Shown: positions 42,130-55,233 of the stretch, in pieces | Layout: every line of letters begins with the position of its first letter | How positions within the stretch are numbered: the first letter of the stretch is position 1 | Notes under the pieces: generated by a model | Databases searched by the model: none | What the model was told of the DNA's origin: nothing | Seen by the model: the letters and a program-made list of their open reading frames with translations, nothing else | Program-made: the position numbers and the translations under genes | Assembly: GCA_002205965.3 (NCBI GenBank) | Contig: NADL03000050.1 | Coordinates: forward strand, 1 to 64,000 | From: Kappaphycus alvarezii | Lineage: Eukaryota; Rhodophyta; Florideophyceae; Gigartinales; Solieriaceae | Direction of reading: 5' to 3' | Length of the DNA: 64,000 nt

Positions 42130-43330
42130 GAGAGAAGCGTACATATCAAGTTCATAACCTTAGAGGCGTTCGCATTGGATTGGGGAGGGTAGAAAACCCT
42201 TTTTGCATCGTCCAGAGCTCAGCGAGATTGGAAGACACGGTCCACAATGGTTTGGCGCTCTGCGAAGAACGCGGCAATAAACATGTCCGAACCAATTGGA
42301 GATACCAGCACACCGAAACCGGGGAAGGACGCAAAGGTGCAGGGAAGTGAAAAAGGATTGTGGGCTGGGGAGAAACCTTACACCTGGGGTTTTGAAATGT
42401 TTAGATGGAATCCGAGTGGACCCCCGTCGACCTGGATGAATCGGATGGCGGCAGCGGCTTGAGAACGCGGAGAGAAAATGTTGCCGTCATCTGCATACCA
42501 TGCATTCAGAGCAGGTGAGAACTTCTCCTGTAACGAGAGCGAGGGACCGAGTGAGTGATCTCGTTGAGTGCCCTCGGCACTAGTAGGACCAAAAGCAAGC
42601 TCTTCTGGGACACTGTAGCAATAGTGAGCCCAACGTGCAAGACCTGGGCAAAGGTTTGTACCGCTTTAAAAATGCGTTGACGGGAAATACGATTGACAGC
42701 GTTGTGGGCGTCAGTCTAAACCAGCATGGTTGCGGACCTCGGTGCGCTGGGAAAGAGACGACATATGGAGTGAATGATCGCATCGTACCGTTATTGGCGC
42801 CTTACCCCTGCTGATGAGACAAACAGTATGAGCGAAGGACGGTGAGGAATTGCCGCGCCGAGAGCCCGGAAATTAGGCGCCGGAAGAAAAGCCTGACAGC
42901 AATAGGGCGAATTCCGCCGTTTGGCTTCGACAGCGCAGTGAGACAGCCTCCGCAGAAGTACGGGTGGCAGGCGTCCGGAAGTTCGCCGGTTAAGCAGAGG
43001 TTGAGGAACTTTTTCAGAGCATGAAGACTATCTCGGTTGGGCGTGACCCCCCCCTGACGGGAGTAGAATTCGCAGAAACATGGGGACCAGATCATCGGCC
43101 CCAACGCGGTTGAAGGGTCAAGCCATAAATGGCACGGCGGACGTGCGAGACAGAGAACTTGAGCGGTAGTGGCAACCGATGGGGGTGGGAACGATAGGAC
43201 CGGCGGCATTGGATGGAGAGACGCCAAGGACTGAAAGCTAGCTTCACTGGGGAGAGTGGGGGATAAACTGGAGATTGGCTGCGGTGTCCCGAAGGGTCTA
43301 CCCGGGAAGGAAACGGCGACATCTGCAAGG
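42130..43330 (-). pseudogene. Non-LTR-type reverse transcriptase, copy 2
   Basis: Counterpart of 11410-13120. Shows CLTALSKPNGGIRPIAVRLF (near 42890-42950), with the RPIAV signature ending in Arg rather than Gly. NHALKKFLNLCLTGELPDACH lies before it. Motif C AWYADDGNIF is intact (YADD at 42486-42497). Motif B is lost through a deletion of about 9 bases near 42582 and frameshifts. Different breaks from copy 1 show that both copies decayed further after the duplication. Confidence 0.8.
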
Positions 43331-43646
43331 GCCGCTTCGGGTGGGCGAGGGCGGGAGGGGTGGAATCAGAGAGGAGAGGGCGAAGGTGAACATGGAGGTA
43401 GCCTCGCCGAGGATGTCATCATAGAGGCGGGGGAAGCCATGCGGATGTGGTCAACGAACTGGAGCAATTTTCACGGCGGCGGCGGCCAAGAGCGCGGTTG
43501 AGGTCGTGTCGAAAAACGGGCTTCAGGATGGCAAGAAGTTCCAGGAGGGCTCGAATCCTGAGCTCTGTCGAGGGAGCGGATATACTGGGAACAAGGCCGC
43601 GAAGTATAAGTCGTAAGCCGCGGCCTGGACTGGACGAGGAATGTAG

Positions 43647-43690
43647 AGGAAGGTTTGGGTGTTATACTCTTGGAAGATATATCCGATCTA
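43647..43690 (+). mobile_element. Short insertion, family A, 44 bp, perfect 9-bp duplication
   Basis: AGGAAGGTTTGGGTGTTATA...ATCTA flanked by GGAATGTAG at 43638-43646 and 43691-43699. The clearest member of the family inside the duplicated block. Confidence 0.8.
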
Positions 43691-43906
43691 GGAATGTAGG
43701 TGGGAGCAGGAAGCGGGTGGAAGGGAACGGAAGGTTAGAAATGACAGATGGACCGGTAATTGGGATGTGTTTGGCGGTTCGGGAGCAGATTGGGACCTGG
43801 AGGAACCTAAAACGTGTTTTACGGCAGGGGGATTCATGCGTCAGGATCCAAGTTGGCATCAGGGGGGAGTGTGTTCAAGGGGACTATATGGGGTGATACC
43901 AGATGG

Positions 43907-43963
43907 AGAAAGGTTTGGGTGTTTACCCTTGGAAGATATATCCGATCCATCCCATGGTTCCAT
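43907..43963 (+). mobile_element. Short insertion, family A (copy 2 of 13440-13500)
   Basis: AGAAAGGTTTGGGTGTTTAC...CCCATGGTTCCAT between ACCAGATGG (43898-43906) and ATCAGATGG (43964-43972); one mismatch. 57 bp. Confidence 0.7.
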
Positions 43964-44143
43964 ATCAGATGGTGTACCACGGGGCGGAGGGGCGGAAGAT
44001 GGGGCATTGGAGCACCGACCGTAATTCAGCCGTCCATTTTGAGGCGAACAGGGGCATTCTGAGTTCGGCGACGTTTGAATCCAGCTGGGACCTGGTGGAG
44101 AGGCAGAGGAGCTGCCCAGGAAAATCAGGGAGAGTGGACAGTT

Positions 44144-44299
44144 GGGGAAGGTTTGGGTGTTTTACTCTTGGAAGATATATCCTATCTATCCCATGGTTTT
44201 CCAGACAACCACAATCGCTCAAAAGGTATGCGACATAGCAATGGGGAAAACACGCCCCCTAAAAGGATACCTTCAGCCCAGCGATCAGACAGGCCGCAT
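44144..44299 (+). mobile_element. Insertion, family A, long form (copy 2 of 13687-13849)
   Basis: GGGGAAGGTTTGGGTGTTTT, core and the CCAGACAACCACAATCGCTC extension. TGGACA on both sides (44135-44140, 44300-44305). Confidence 0.6.
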
Positions 44300-45024
44300 T
44301 GGACATGACGGCTACTGCAGCGTGCCCAGTAAAGTCCTCTCAATTACGACGGGGAAAGGTCTAGAAGTTGAGTATCTGAGGCTATTAGGATGCCTCAAAT
44401 GGTGTCACATGCAATATAGAAAACGGAGGAAGTCTGATTCTAAATCAGAGATCTGTATTGTGGTCGGCAGCTACGAGAACAGTCTGTGCTATATCTGTAG
44501 TACTTTCTCGACAGGCCATATTAATTGAGATGGACGCTACATTTGTCGAAAAAGTATTCCCAATACGTGGCCTGCGAATGGAAGAGGAAGCCCACCTTTT
44601 TTGAAACACAGGAAGGGGCTCGTCGAATCCAACTGGCATCGGTAAAGGAGAGCAACCAAGAGGATAGACTAAAACTATTATCCGTAAGTAAAATCAAAAA
44701 ATTAGGGGCTTAACAGTTTTACTGAGAGAATAGTTGACCAGCCGACGCATTTCATCTTCAGTGCAAAGGGGGAAACTTTGGGTATTTTAATGATTAAAAA
44801 ATAAGGTCGGTTGTATCCCGGATAACATTGCAAATGAAGTTGGGAAATTGCGCGACCACAGAGTGCACTTAAAGCGCCAGAATATCACTTTCTCGGACTT
44901 CAGTTGGCGGCGATCTCAGCTGGTGAGATATATGGTTTCTCCGACTCTAAAACTTTGAATATGAAGCAAGGGCTCAGCAGGGATAATGTAGTCGAATGGT
45001 AGAGTCGATCAGTTCAGGCAATTA

Positions 45025-45165
45025 AGAGAAAGTTTTGGGTGCTTTTACTGCGATATATTCGTCTTTCCTAAAGATTTCCAGATAACCACAATCGACTCAA
45101 AAAGGTGTGCCGACACAGATATGGGGCAGGAACGACGTCCCTAAAAGGACGACATTAAGGCTCTG
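45025..45165 (+). mobile_element. Insertion, family A, divergent long form (copy 2)
   Basis: AGAGAAAGTTTTGGGTGCTT, then ATATTCGTC with ~9 core bases lost, then CCAGATAACCACAATCGACT. Counterpart of 14585-14730. Confidence 0.5.
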
Positions 45166-46049
45166 ACTTTGGAAGTGGTTCGTGTCCCGTGGGATCGCGA
45201 GCGTTGCCAACTAGGTTCTAAATTCTCGGTAAGGGAGACGCCAAGGGAAAGGTAGTAAGATACAAGTCTCCCCAATGGCCAAGAGATACCTCCGCCTAGT
45301 TTCATGCGAATTTTGGACCAGTAGATGACTGTTCGACTGTAAGAACTTGTCTTTCAATCGCGGTCAGAAAGAATTTTCATCGTGAAGAGTTTGGTGTGTA
45401 CCACTCCCCTCCGTGGAGCAATAGACACCGAGCTTTACTCATGGCCCTAGGCAGAAACATGCATTGCATCCAGACTTCAAATCATGGTGCGGGCTTTAAT
45501 TTCTGAAATAAGACGTTATGTTGTGATACAGATAAAGTGCCGTAATGTAGAATCCATGTTTCAATCAAGCTACTTAGATGAGTGCATGGATCGTACAGAG
45601 ACTTAAACTGGTCAAGACTCGGATGCCTATTTAACTTTGTCTTCCATACCATCGGCGGCTTATATGAGAATTAGCAGTTCATGTAACCTACCGCAAACAC
45701 AGTTCAACTAGCATACATTGTAGAGCAAAACATTTCCATACTAATGGAAAGCACGGAATGCGTAAGCAGCACAAAGGTAGGGCTGATGTTTCATGACCAC
45801 ACACACTCTCATTCTACGAGTGTCTTTCCTCGGCCCATTTTCTTGCAATCGTGGTTGTCAAATTAACTTAGAAGACCCTTTTAATGACATCAGCAATCAT
45901 GGAAGAACATGCTAAAAACTTGAACGCCACGTTTTTCTTAAAATGGTTTCAAACATATGTAGATGTGCTTGGTCCTTCAGTTGCAATTTGATCACGTGGT
46001 AGGACTAGTACCCTCAATTTTCCCCAAAGATGACTTTCGCTGATCCATC

Positions 46050-46990
46050 TTACATCAAGAACCTCGAAGAGTTGACAGCAATAAAGATTCTCTTATAGCA
46101 TAGGAAGTTCGAATACTCTCAGTACAAAGTTGACTATGCAACAGCAGACTGTTCCCTCGAACACCAAGATATACAAGTACCTGATGGCACAAACAAAAAT
46201 CCATTTTTTGATTTGCGATCCACTGCGTTTGCGCAAAATCGGAGTTGTAACCAGTAAGTGTAATATCGGTTTTGCGATACACTACCCACTAGCTTAGTTA
46301 CCTTCAAACATCTCAATACATGTTTAATAGTCATCCGTTTTGGCTTTCAGTACTTTTCAAAGAAGTGAAAAAGATATTCAACGGGAAGTGCAATTTCCGG
46401 CCGGCATGTGTTTTCCAGATAAACCAAGGTACTAATTATTTAATTTATGGATTTTCAATGGATCCTCATCACTCCTTTTTGAATTCATCCAGTTAGTCAA
46501 GGCCATTTTCGTGAAGGAAAACCGAAGCACAATGTTCCATTCCAAAACGTTCAAGAGCATCATCTATCAAAGGGAGAGGAATGTGGGTGCATAATATTTG
46601 AAGGATATGGTCGGTTGGTCCATCAAATGTTCATTTTGATATTTGATTACTATGTCCGACAAATCCTTCTTAATGTCCATTCCCAGAGGCTTGCTGCTCC
46701 TTTTCCCAGCACGTAGTTCGACATGATTACTTTGTCGATGTACGAAATGAAAAAATTGTCTTTAGATTTCACTGCTATGAGAATATAGTCATCATAACGG
46801 CGAATCACATCATTATTAACATCTCCTCCATAGTATAATAAGAACCAGCAGAAAAGACTACAGACTGTCGACTATCGCTCCAAGTGGTGCTGGTGGCCGC
46901 TATAGCACGAGCTTACAGAAGGGAATGCAAAAGTTGTTCTTTCGGAGCGTGAGGACCTTGGGCGAGCACCATTGCATCTCAACTGCTGTT
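46050..46990 (-). pseudogene. Old copia pol remnant, copy 2
   Basis: Counterpart of 15630-16560. RNase H fragments TIKHVLRCLKVTKLV, DRKSKNGFLF and SGTCISWCSREQSAVA are readable at 46134-46334, then a stop. Somewhat clearer than in copy 1. Confidence 0.65.
46572..46621 (+). mobile_element. Short insertion, family B (copy 2 of 16162-16211)
   Basis: GGAATGTGGGTGCATAATAT...GATATGGTCGG, flanked by ATCAAA (46566-46571, 46622-46627). Confidence 0.5.
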
Positions 46991-47286
46991 AAGGTAGAGT
47001 GCCTTTTTGCGCTCGGCCATCCTGTTCATGGAATATTATAAACTAACCTCTTACCGCCGGTTTTATCGAGATGAGATCAAGCTTCACTGACCTGAACTAT
47101 CCAATAAATGGTTGGCAGTCGGTCGGATTATAAGTGCTTCTACGTTTGATCAACTTAAAGCTACAGCAGCCACCTAAACACTGAAAAATTGGTTTTCTGC
47201 ATCTATCTTGCTAAATGGGCTGACCTACAAGATACTAATCATTTTAAGAATGAAACTGTCCAACCGCGAACCAAGGGGATCAAATC

Positions 47287-48335
47287 GTGTACTATTTGAC
47301 AAGAAATTGGCCAGTTAGATACCTCGGCAAGGAGTTAGTTTAAGAGTTTTTGTTCGGGTTCAGATGCGCAAAGAAAAGCGTCCCGACTTTCGGCCTGTGC
47401 GTCAAAGCATTCTCAATAATGCAACAACGCTAAATTGAGGTAGTATTGTCCTCATAACCGCATTTTCTTGAACGGCTCTTGCCTTGACGATCTAAATATT
47501 CTTACATTTATTAATGGTCAATCATATCAGAACCAAGTAGGTAGATTTGTAACGCTCGCAAATTACAGATCTGTGAAAGATTTTAACTGACTTATCATTA
47601 AGCCCAAAACTAGTTGCATTCCAGCTGTAAAAGGTTCGACGATCGAATCATAAGGGAATTTCAGCACCTTACCCGAGGTAGCCTCATTCTCATGTCCAGG
47701 AAATAGTTTTTAGAGGAGAAAATCTCTCCCACTGTTGGCGTGGTTCCGCCGTCAGATCCCGAGGAGAGTTCAGCGTTGCGCTGAAGCATTCAGGCATGAT
47801 GTGAGCAATTCTTCGGGAAGATATGAAAGTATTCTACCTTAGAAAATCCATGTGTCGCCTTGACCATGCCGAATGGTCCATAGTGCTGCAAATTAAACGC
47901 AGGCAACTTTAAGGCGGAAACAAATCACTATCATAGTATACACAGTACTTATTATTTCATCCCCGTACAATGTAAAGTATGTAAACTATGGCATGCATGA
48001 AACTGTATATTTTCTTTCCACTTGAAATTTGCAAAACGGAACTTGAATGAATATCTTCAATGTGTCAATATTAGAGACCTTTTTATTATGCAATCAACAA
48101 CAAAGGACAAGAATGGCAAAACTTAAAAATAAGATGTCTTAGACCCGAAGGATGTCTGGTTCAAGTAGTCACCATATTTTTACTGAGATTCGATTTGTTT
48201 GCTTCATTTATTTTTAACTTCCGTTGTTTATTTGAAACTTTTATGTCTCTAATACGCATTGAAATATACATTTTCCTCTCTATTTCGAAGCGAAAACCTA
48301 ATAACCTGAAAATATATCTTCGCTGCGGCAATATT
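47287..48335. other. Copy-2-specific 1.05 kb
   Basis: Occupies the place held by copia-1 in copy 1. No frame over ~60 codons with recognisable content; AT-rich towards the right. It may be the ancestral sequence that the copia-linked rearrangement removed from copy 1. Confidence 0.45.
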
Positions 48336-50205
48336 GGGAACCTTCTTCCTCCGCCATCAATAAAAAGCACTATAAATAAGATAATCATATTAGTATGATG
48401 CGTTAAACTTTGAAACCTGTTGTTTTTTAGTTTCTCTCCATTTCCTAAATCAGGTGCGAGTTCTTTTCAACTTACTTTTTCCTTTTATTATTTTGGATTT
48501 TTTCGTTATACTAACTCAAATTAACTGTCTATTTTATTCAGTATTAGTGATCAGTGTCAGCACAATAAAAGAATGCCTGCACTACCCGGTTTTCAAATCT
48601 CCGAGGAGTTGAGCATACATTTTCTACCGTTTTGCTCACGTATCCCTTAAAAAAAATTTACGCATACTAAGTGTACTGAAGAACTGAGCAAATTCCTTGA
48701 AGTGAGCAATTGATATTTTCATCCGTTCTTTTCGTTGTCATCTATGGCAATTATATTCTAAAAAGGCGATTGATTCTACTAGGAAATGATATTCCAATCA
48801 TATGTAATCATCCGCTCCAAATATTTGTAAGCAATTCCGGCGCACCGTTAAATTAAAACTTGTTTTGAATATAATTATTCATCCGCGCGAAAAGGGCCTA
48901 TGCAGCCATGGCAACGATAGAACTATAAGTTTGACGGCCAAAGTCGTTGTTTTGATATGTATAACGATTTAAACCTTATCTTTGTTTTTGACCCTTTCTG
49001 CTTCGAATCATTATTTCTCAGGTCCCCTTTTTGCAACGTACTGCCTGGCCAAGTAGAATATATACCTGATGCATGATTCACAGAGTGCCCTGTACTCTCA
49101 AGATAACTGTTCTTTCATACATACTTTGGAAGTCTAGTAAAATTAAACTTTTTGAGAGAACTCATAGGTTTAGTTGCATTGCTTCTCAAATTATAATGTT
49201 GAGGATATACTACACAAAGAGGCGATCACAGGTAAAAAAATCTATTTTAGATTACTGAGGCCGTTGGTATATACTAAATACGAACGCATTGTCAAATTTC
49301 AAAATATATAATTTTTTAGTGTAATATTGCACATAAGCTTTCCCAAATAGAAATTTGACATTTGCAAGCAATAAAAGTGACATGTCAAACTTTGCAGTGA
49401 TCTGACTGATCCTTCATTAATTTCTCAGATTTTGAAACAATGAAAGCACCTGCCATGGAAACCAATTCCAAGAAATGATTCAAACTCCTAGGTCTCACAC
49501 TGGTCCGAAATTCATCGTCCCCAAAAAAACTTTGCTTGGCTCCAAAAATTCACCTGTACCGAAGAATCAGTTTAGAATTCTCTCTGAACTTATCGCTGGG
49601 ATGGTGATATGAGCAGCAAACAAGCATGACGGAATGCCTTGAACTGCTCCAGTATCCTCTAAAATGACAACGGATCTAGTATAAGAAGGATGTCGGCGTG
49701 CCTGATCTACCACCATACTGCTGAATTTTCCGTTCCCCCAGAAGTATTGGATGCACCTCTTGTCAAAATGAGAATATCATTTCACATCTGAAAGGAGATC
49801 AATGTGATCAGGTATCAAGAGAGATGAGATCATGTCACTTCAGTCTGTTTGCAGCATAAGCAATAATACGGGATGGGAGCGCTGCCAGCTGAAGACTAGA
49901 TAACTTTTAAAAAAACCTGAAATAGAGGTTCTGTAATACACCGCAAAATTATTAATTTCAATATTATGTCAATAGTGAAACACTTAGTGTAAAGAATTTA
50001 CTTACAGAACGCATTGAAGAGCACAATGTCATCGGAAGAAAGTTTTATCATCAAGTAATATAGCTTGTAATTATAACCTTTTCGATAAGCGGGAAGCTTT
50101 TCTATATGACTTTGGACTTCTTACGCAACAGAGTTCACAAAAATCATAGATGCGAATAAAGGACATGTTTTTTTTTTGTTGTGATGAAAGTAAAAAAATC
50201 ACAGA
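48336..50205. other. AT-rich duplicated block, copy 2
   Basis: Matches 20690-23555 without the ~950-bp segment. No gene recognised. Confidence 0.5.
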
Positions 50206-50209
50206 TTCT

Positions 50210-50628
50210 CTAGTAGGGGCCGCCGGTATCACCAAGGGAAGCAGTAAGGCACCAAAAAAGTCCCCCGTTTTCAAGGGTACGGAGAAAATGAATTTCGTGA
50301 ATGACACCGTGGATGAGCCAACGGGTTATTATACGTTAAAGAAGATGGGGTCAAACTTTTCTAAAATATCTCAAGAAGTATCACCAATAAAGTACATTTG
50401 CACCAAAAATCAGTTGACAATGACTCTGCAACGATGTATGAAAAATCTTTATCTAATTACAGTGATGTAGGTGTTTTTGTTGCTTTGTGTAAGAAAGCTA
50501 TCGATTTTACTGATCATTGCGGGAACAGGCTCCTATTCATACTTATTGACGCTGGGAAGGTTTCATCACATCGAAGAGGTGCTCGATCGGTCGCCAGCCG
50601 AGTTTTCGATCAATATCCGTAGTGAGGA
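50210..50628 (+). pseudogene. Decayed coding fragment, better copy (unknown)
   Basis: Plus-strand frame with GSSKAPKKSPVFKGTEKMNF and VDEPTGYYTLKKMGSNFSKI. After one frameshift near 50420 it continues as NDSATMYEKSLSNYSDVGVF, LCKKAIDFTDHC and SVASRVFDQYP. Both parts have ordinary protein composition and agree with the worn copy at 23560-23935. Family not recognised. The coding match ends exactly where the copy-2-specific 3 kb begins, so copy 1 probably lost the rest. Confidence 0.4.
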
Positions 50629-53600
50629 CTATTCCACTCCAACAATACGCCGTTTTCATTTTCATCTCCAAGTCGGCCTGTTACTGACTGGGCTCACAAC
50701 TACTTTCTAGTTGATGCACAGGCTCATTATTTTTGTTGTAAATCTTGCCAAATGGGTTGAATTCGAGTTCACGGGACCCAAAAACTTTGATCAATTAGCA
50801 GTAAAAAAACCGCGAACCCCTTTGATCACTCTTAATCATACCAAGAGTACAATATTGCGGAGCATAGAGATTTCAATCCCGGCGAGCGTTGGCGATTGCA
50901 ATTCTTTGCTGAACCAATGCGGAAATGGGAGAAGAGAGGCTATGATGTCGGCAATAGGGCTAGTTTGTCACGGCGAGGCAATTTATACAGATAATATATT
51001 CGATCCGGCCCTTCTCCATGTACTGGAGGATCGATATATATATCGAAAGCAACAGCGAGTAGAAATTAACTAGAATAAAGTTGTGCCCGGGGTAACGCCT
51101 CAATGTCTCTATCTAAATATCAATGTGAAAATCACTCACTCTTCCATCTATCTCTAAAGGCCTTTTAACAATAAACCTACCGCATCATATCATACCATTA
51201 TAAACATCTCTTATCCTGGCTTCAAAAGCATCACCCGCAGAAACGAAACTTTATGACCAGAAAATGTTCTTAGCTCTAGTTATCTGCTCGTTAAAATTCG
51301 TTTACCTCCTTTGACGTCGCAAAATACCATTATTTCCCTGCCCCAGCGTTATTTTCTGTTTCAAGTATTTACATGCGAATATATTCGATCCCGTGAATTA
51401 CAAATATTACCTCCAGGGTAGTCTTTCTGAAGCATGCGCAATGTTTCTTCTTATTTTTTCCTCCGTCCACCAGTTTTATTAGAACAGCTAAATTTTTAGC
51501 GTCCTTGTGCTACCCCGAAACGGTCTACAGCCCCCACTTCCGGCCATAAAACCCGACCCAAATTCAATCTCCAACTCCTGTCCCATCGTTCACGAATCAG
51601 ATGCCTAATCTTACCACATACGTCATTGCTCCATGTTGTAATGCTATCCAAGGAATTACAAACCAATCCATTGGAATGAGTCAATTCTCGTATACTCCAT
51701 TTACAGAACACATCGTCCTGTCTTGATGAAATGATAGCCCTGAGATCTGCGTAAATACGCTCCTGTCGGTCATCGGACGTGTGAACGTCTTAGAGCTGCT
51801 CACAGCAGTACTGGTATCCATCGTCTCAGCCTGACTCCATTGCTGGCCTACTCAGAGGGCTATCTGGTTTCAGAATTGTAAGTGCCTTTCTGGGGTTGCA
51901 GATGTATCATTCTTACTTAAGTGCTAATCTCCTTTCGATATCTTTTTAGTGGCGCTTCGAAATCATAGGGCATGTAGGCGTAATTCAAATTTTTGTGTTT
52001 ATTGAAGTAATTTTCTTGCCGGGAAGATTTAGAGACTCTGACAGAAGTAAAAAATCATCGGGTTAAGTGAGATAGTTTTGAAATCGGGCGAAGAGCGGAT
52101 TCGACCTCATTGCAGTGCCCGCATTTGTCTCATTGGAGATTATCAAAAACAGGCGAATCATATCAAGATTTAGAAATGAAATTTCTTGGTATCATGATTA
52201 TTAACTGGTCATACTAAAGGAAGAAAGGTCATTGCGTTCCTCGCTCCTCATAGGGAATGACATGTTCTAAGAGGTCCTTTCTCACAACACAGATCAGCTT
52301 TAGACTACAAGCGAACAAACAAACAAATAAAGTAATTAGAAATAAAATTTTGATCAGCCCCCAGCATATACTATTGTAAATCACAGTTAAGTTTCACTCT
52401 GTCCAACATTAAGTTTTAATTTCAGAAAATTTCATTTTTGTATTCTTTAACATATTTCTACCCCATGTATGTAGAGCACTACTTTTGCATTTTTACAATA
52501 TTTGAATAGATTATTAACAACCATCTCAATCGCCTTTCAGATTTGCGTACATTACTTCACTGCTAAATGCGCCTCTTAGTACATACCTTACCCTCAAATC
52601 AAATAGGAATCAAATGATGCAAATCACTCCTATCTAATTTTTCCACGAAGAAAATTCCCTACATTCAGTTCGTAGTGATGAGACAAAACTCCGAGATTTG
52701 TATTATCATGTTCTAAAGGCCACTCTTGAGGGGTCTCGCGAGAGAATTTCTTGGCAAAGGAACGGGTGAGTCTACCTGCGACGAGCTATTCCGCTCGAAA
52801 ACTGTTGGAGTGAACGCCTCATTATGATATATGGTTTTACCTGGGATCCAACTGTCGCTCATATGACTTTGCACGCAAGTCATAAAAATGCGATGGAGCC
52901 AAAAGGGCTGGGAATAAGGAAGAGTCAAATGCAAATGCTCGAATGAACTTATTAAGTCATAGTGTCAAACAGTTAATAGATTCCACGGAGGACCAAGAGG
53001 ACCATCAAAATTCTGATGAGGTTGCCTTCTTGGCCTCAAAGTCCTATGCAGAAGTACTCTGATTAGGTTTTACTGTAAATTGAACCGGTGATAGTATTGA
53101 ATTAGTGTTTTTGTCCTCCCATCCGAGATCATCTGCAGATGTTGAAGGGTGCAGATTGATTATCATTACAGCTGGTCGTAGCCGAGAAGATGTTATTGTA
53201 CCTTCTAGTCCGAAATCCCCAAATATCTGGAAGTCCGACGCTTTAACCGCTTCAAACGATCGTAACATGTTGTGGATAATTTTCGCCCTTATCACAGAGT
53301 CATACAGGCCGTTCGGAAACTCTGTAAAGCCCACCTCGCAGCAACTTGTGAACTATATTGGTACTCACCCTTGAAGTGAGCACAAAAGAAGCTAATGATC
53401 ATATTGAAACTCAGGGCGATGAAATCTAAACAGGAATGACGATAAAAAGGTATAAGTATATGGTTTGGAAATAGCTACGTACAACTTCTTAGTCGCTAGT
53501 GTATACGAGTGAAGAAGGCGAAATGATCGCTTACCGAGTCTACCACAGTGTCCACCAGAAAACTTGAGTGCTTCATCGACGAGTGGCGCAACCTATGTGT

Positions 53601-53690
53601 TGCACGTGTCGTTTTCCCAAAGGGTACTGCGATTTGGCACAATGGCTTCAAATATGCTTCGTCAAGAGCAGTGTGAGAAGCAACAGTGCA
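50629..53690. other. Copy-2-specific 3.06 kb
   Basis: Absent from copy 1, where the flanks join near 23951. No flanking duplication, so deletion in copy 1 is likelier than insertion here. A 119-codon frame from an ATG at 50714 and several short frames carry no recognised motif. Near 53540-53660 the plus strand encodes RKLECFIDEWRNLCVARVVF, which looks like real protein of unknown family. A 143-codon minus-strand ATG frame (53496-53927) covers the same bases. Confidence 0.45.
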
Positions 53691-54590
53691 ATATGAAAAC
53701 TGTAAGGAGATATCAGTACACCTATTGCACTGTAATCTGACACCAATGCAACTCCTTGGATGAAAAAGAGTTTTTGTCGAAAACGGACAATATGGGAGGA
53801 AGTAATGAATTGGCTGGACCAGGTTGTCCCGATACAGACCCGGGTAGAGGGGCTTTACGTGTGCTTTATTCGTTGAAGAGGGGCTAGACATTTGAGGGTC
53901 ATCCACGATTATGTTTGGGGAGTACATGGGTTCTTACAAAGTTCTTAAGGAAGTACCAGATTCTGATCTAGAAGACGAAGATTGAGGATCAGATTCATTT
54001 ACTTTCATTTGAAGTGTCTTTTTTCAACTCTTTGCGTCCCCAAGTCTTTTCCTACTTTTCTGGTGCTTGTAGTGGCTTTATCAAGAATTGGTCTGGAAAA
54101 AGTCTATAAATGCTAAGGGGGCTTTTTCCATGAGGCAAAGAGCAAGTTTGGAGGTAGTTTCAAACCAAATCATTCACACAGTTCACCAGCCTCTACGAGT
54201 GGCAGTAAAGCCTGCTCTTTTAGAGTAGGTTACTAGATAAGTCATTCAGCTTTTACTTCCAGTTCTCGCCATTGTCCGTTACCGTACTGTAGCACTTTAG
54301 CCGCTCAGAACGACTCTCACCTTGTGTAGTTAGTGTTTTCCTTCTCTATTGGCACCGTTTTCACCATATGATACACCTTCCCATTAAAAACCTGGATTGC
54401 GCTCCGAAGATGTACTGGAGGTCACAGCCCATGTCCTAACTTTGCATTTCCTGCCCCAGAAAATACCACGCGCGGCTGCTTGAAGCTCGAGTGTCCTTTG
54501 AAATCCTGATTCTCTCATTTTCAGAGATCGCGGCAACACGGAGCCAACTTGAAACCCGGTACTGAGGCGGTTGCCGAACCGCAAGAATTT

Positions 54591-55233
54591 CCCCTTGCTT
54601 TGGAGACTGTTTTCAGCAACGCTGAGAACGTCAACACTCGCACCACTTGGGCACTGTCGCAACACTCAGTGAGTTTCAAAAAGGAATTGAGGCAGGATGC
54701 GTGGTGGCATGCACATCCGCTCTTCAATTTCACCTTGTTGATCATCACCGTAGAAATTGGGAAAATTCAAAAGTTGTGTCACCAATAGTTTTCAGAACAC
54801 ATTGGTTTGGCAGTCATCCTGCGGGTTTTAGCTGAGATCACCATTACAGTGAAAGAAGCCCCTGTTTTCGCTCCTTTCAGAAGGTGGATGTGTGAGGTTA
54901 AATAAAGGCTCAAACCAGTCAGCGAAGGCTGAACACTGGTAGATGAAACAAGGACTTAACAGAACAGGATCAGGAAAAGAGGATAACTTCGAGTGACTTT
55001 TTTACTGAAGGAGATGTACCACCCATCTCTTCTGATCCTCAAGGCATTCTAGCATTCTTAAGATAGCAAACTATCATCATTATCTCATGCTCTATCTATC
55101 TGATCTGTCACAGATCAAACAACTATTAGGCAACGATGGAGAGCATTAACAGCATCCAAGAGTGCATGCCTACAGCTGGAATGATGAGCTGTCTTCCAGC
55201 TAAAATTGATTACAGCTGTAACAGCAGAATTAG
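54591..55233. other. Region between duplicated block and copia-3
   Basis: A plus-strand frame at 54549-54788 has no known motif. From 54891 the sequence TGTGAGGTTAAATAAAGG forms an inverted match to the far end of the adjacent LTR (TTTTCACA at 55517-55524), so 54891-55233 may be the other half of a variant LTR. Confidence 0.4.

Larger units (their letters stand above)
39520..54590. repeat. Segmental duplication, copy 2
   Basis: Same order and orientation as 7749-24880. It lacks the insertions at 7990-8997 and 13195-13363 (empty sites), the copia at 16888-20460 and the ~950 bp at 21417-22372. It has ~1.05 kb (47287-48335) and ~3.06 kb (50629-53690) not found in copy 1. Many single-base indels relative to copy 1 lie in short base runs. 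Confidence 0.9.

Noticed and set aside
53044..53334. 96-codon minus-strand ORF
   Set aside because: No ATG start, no motif, no second copy for comparison.
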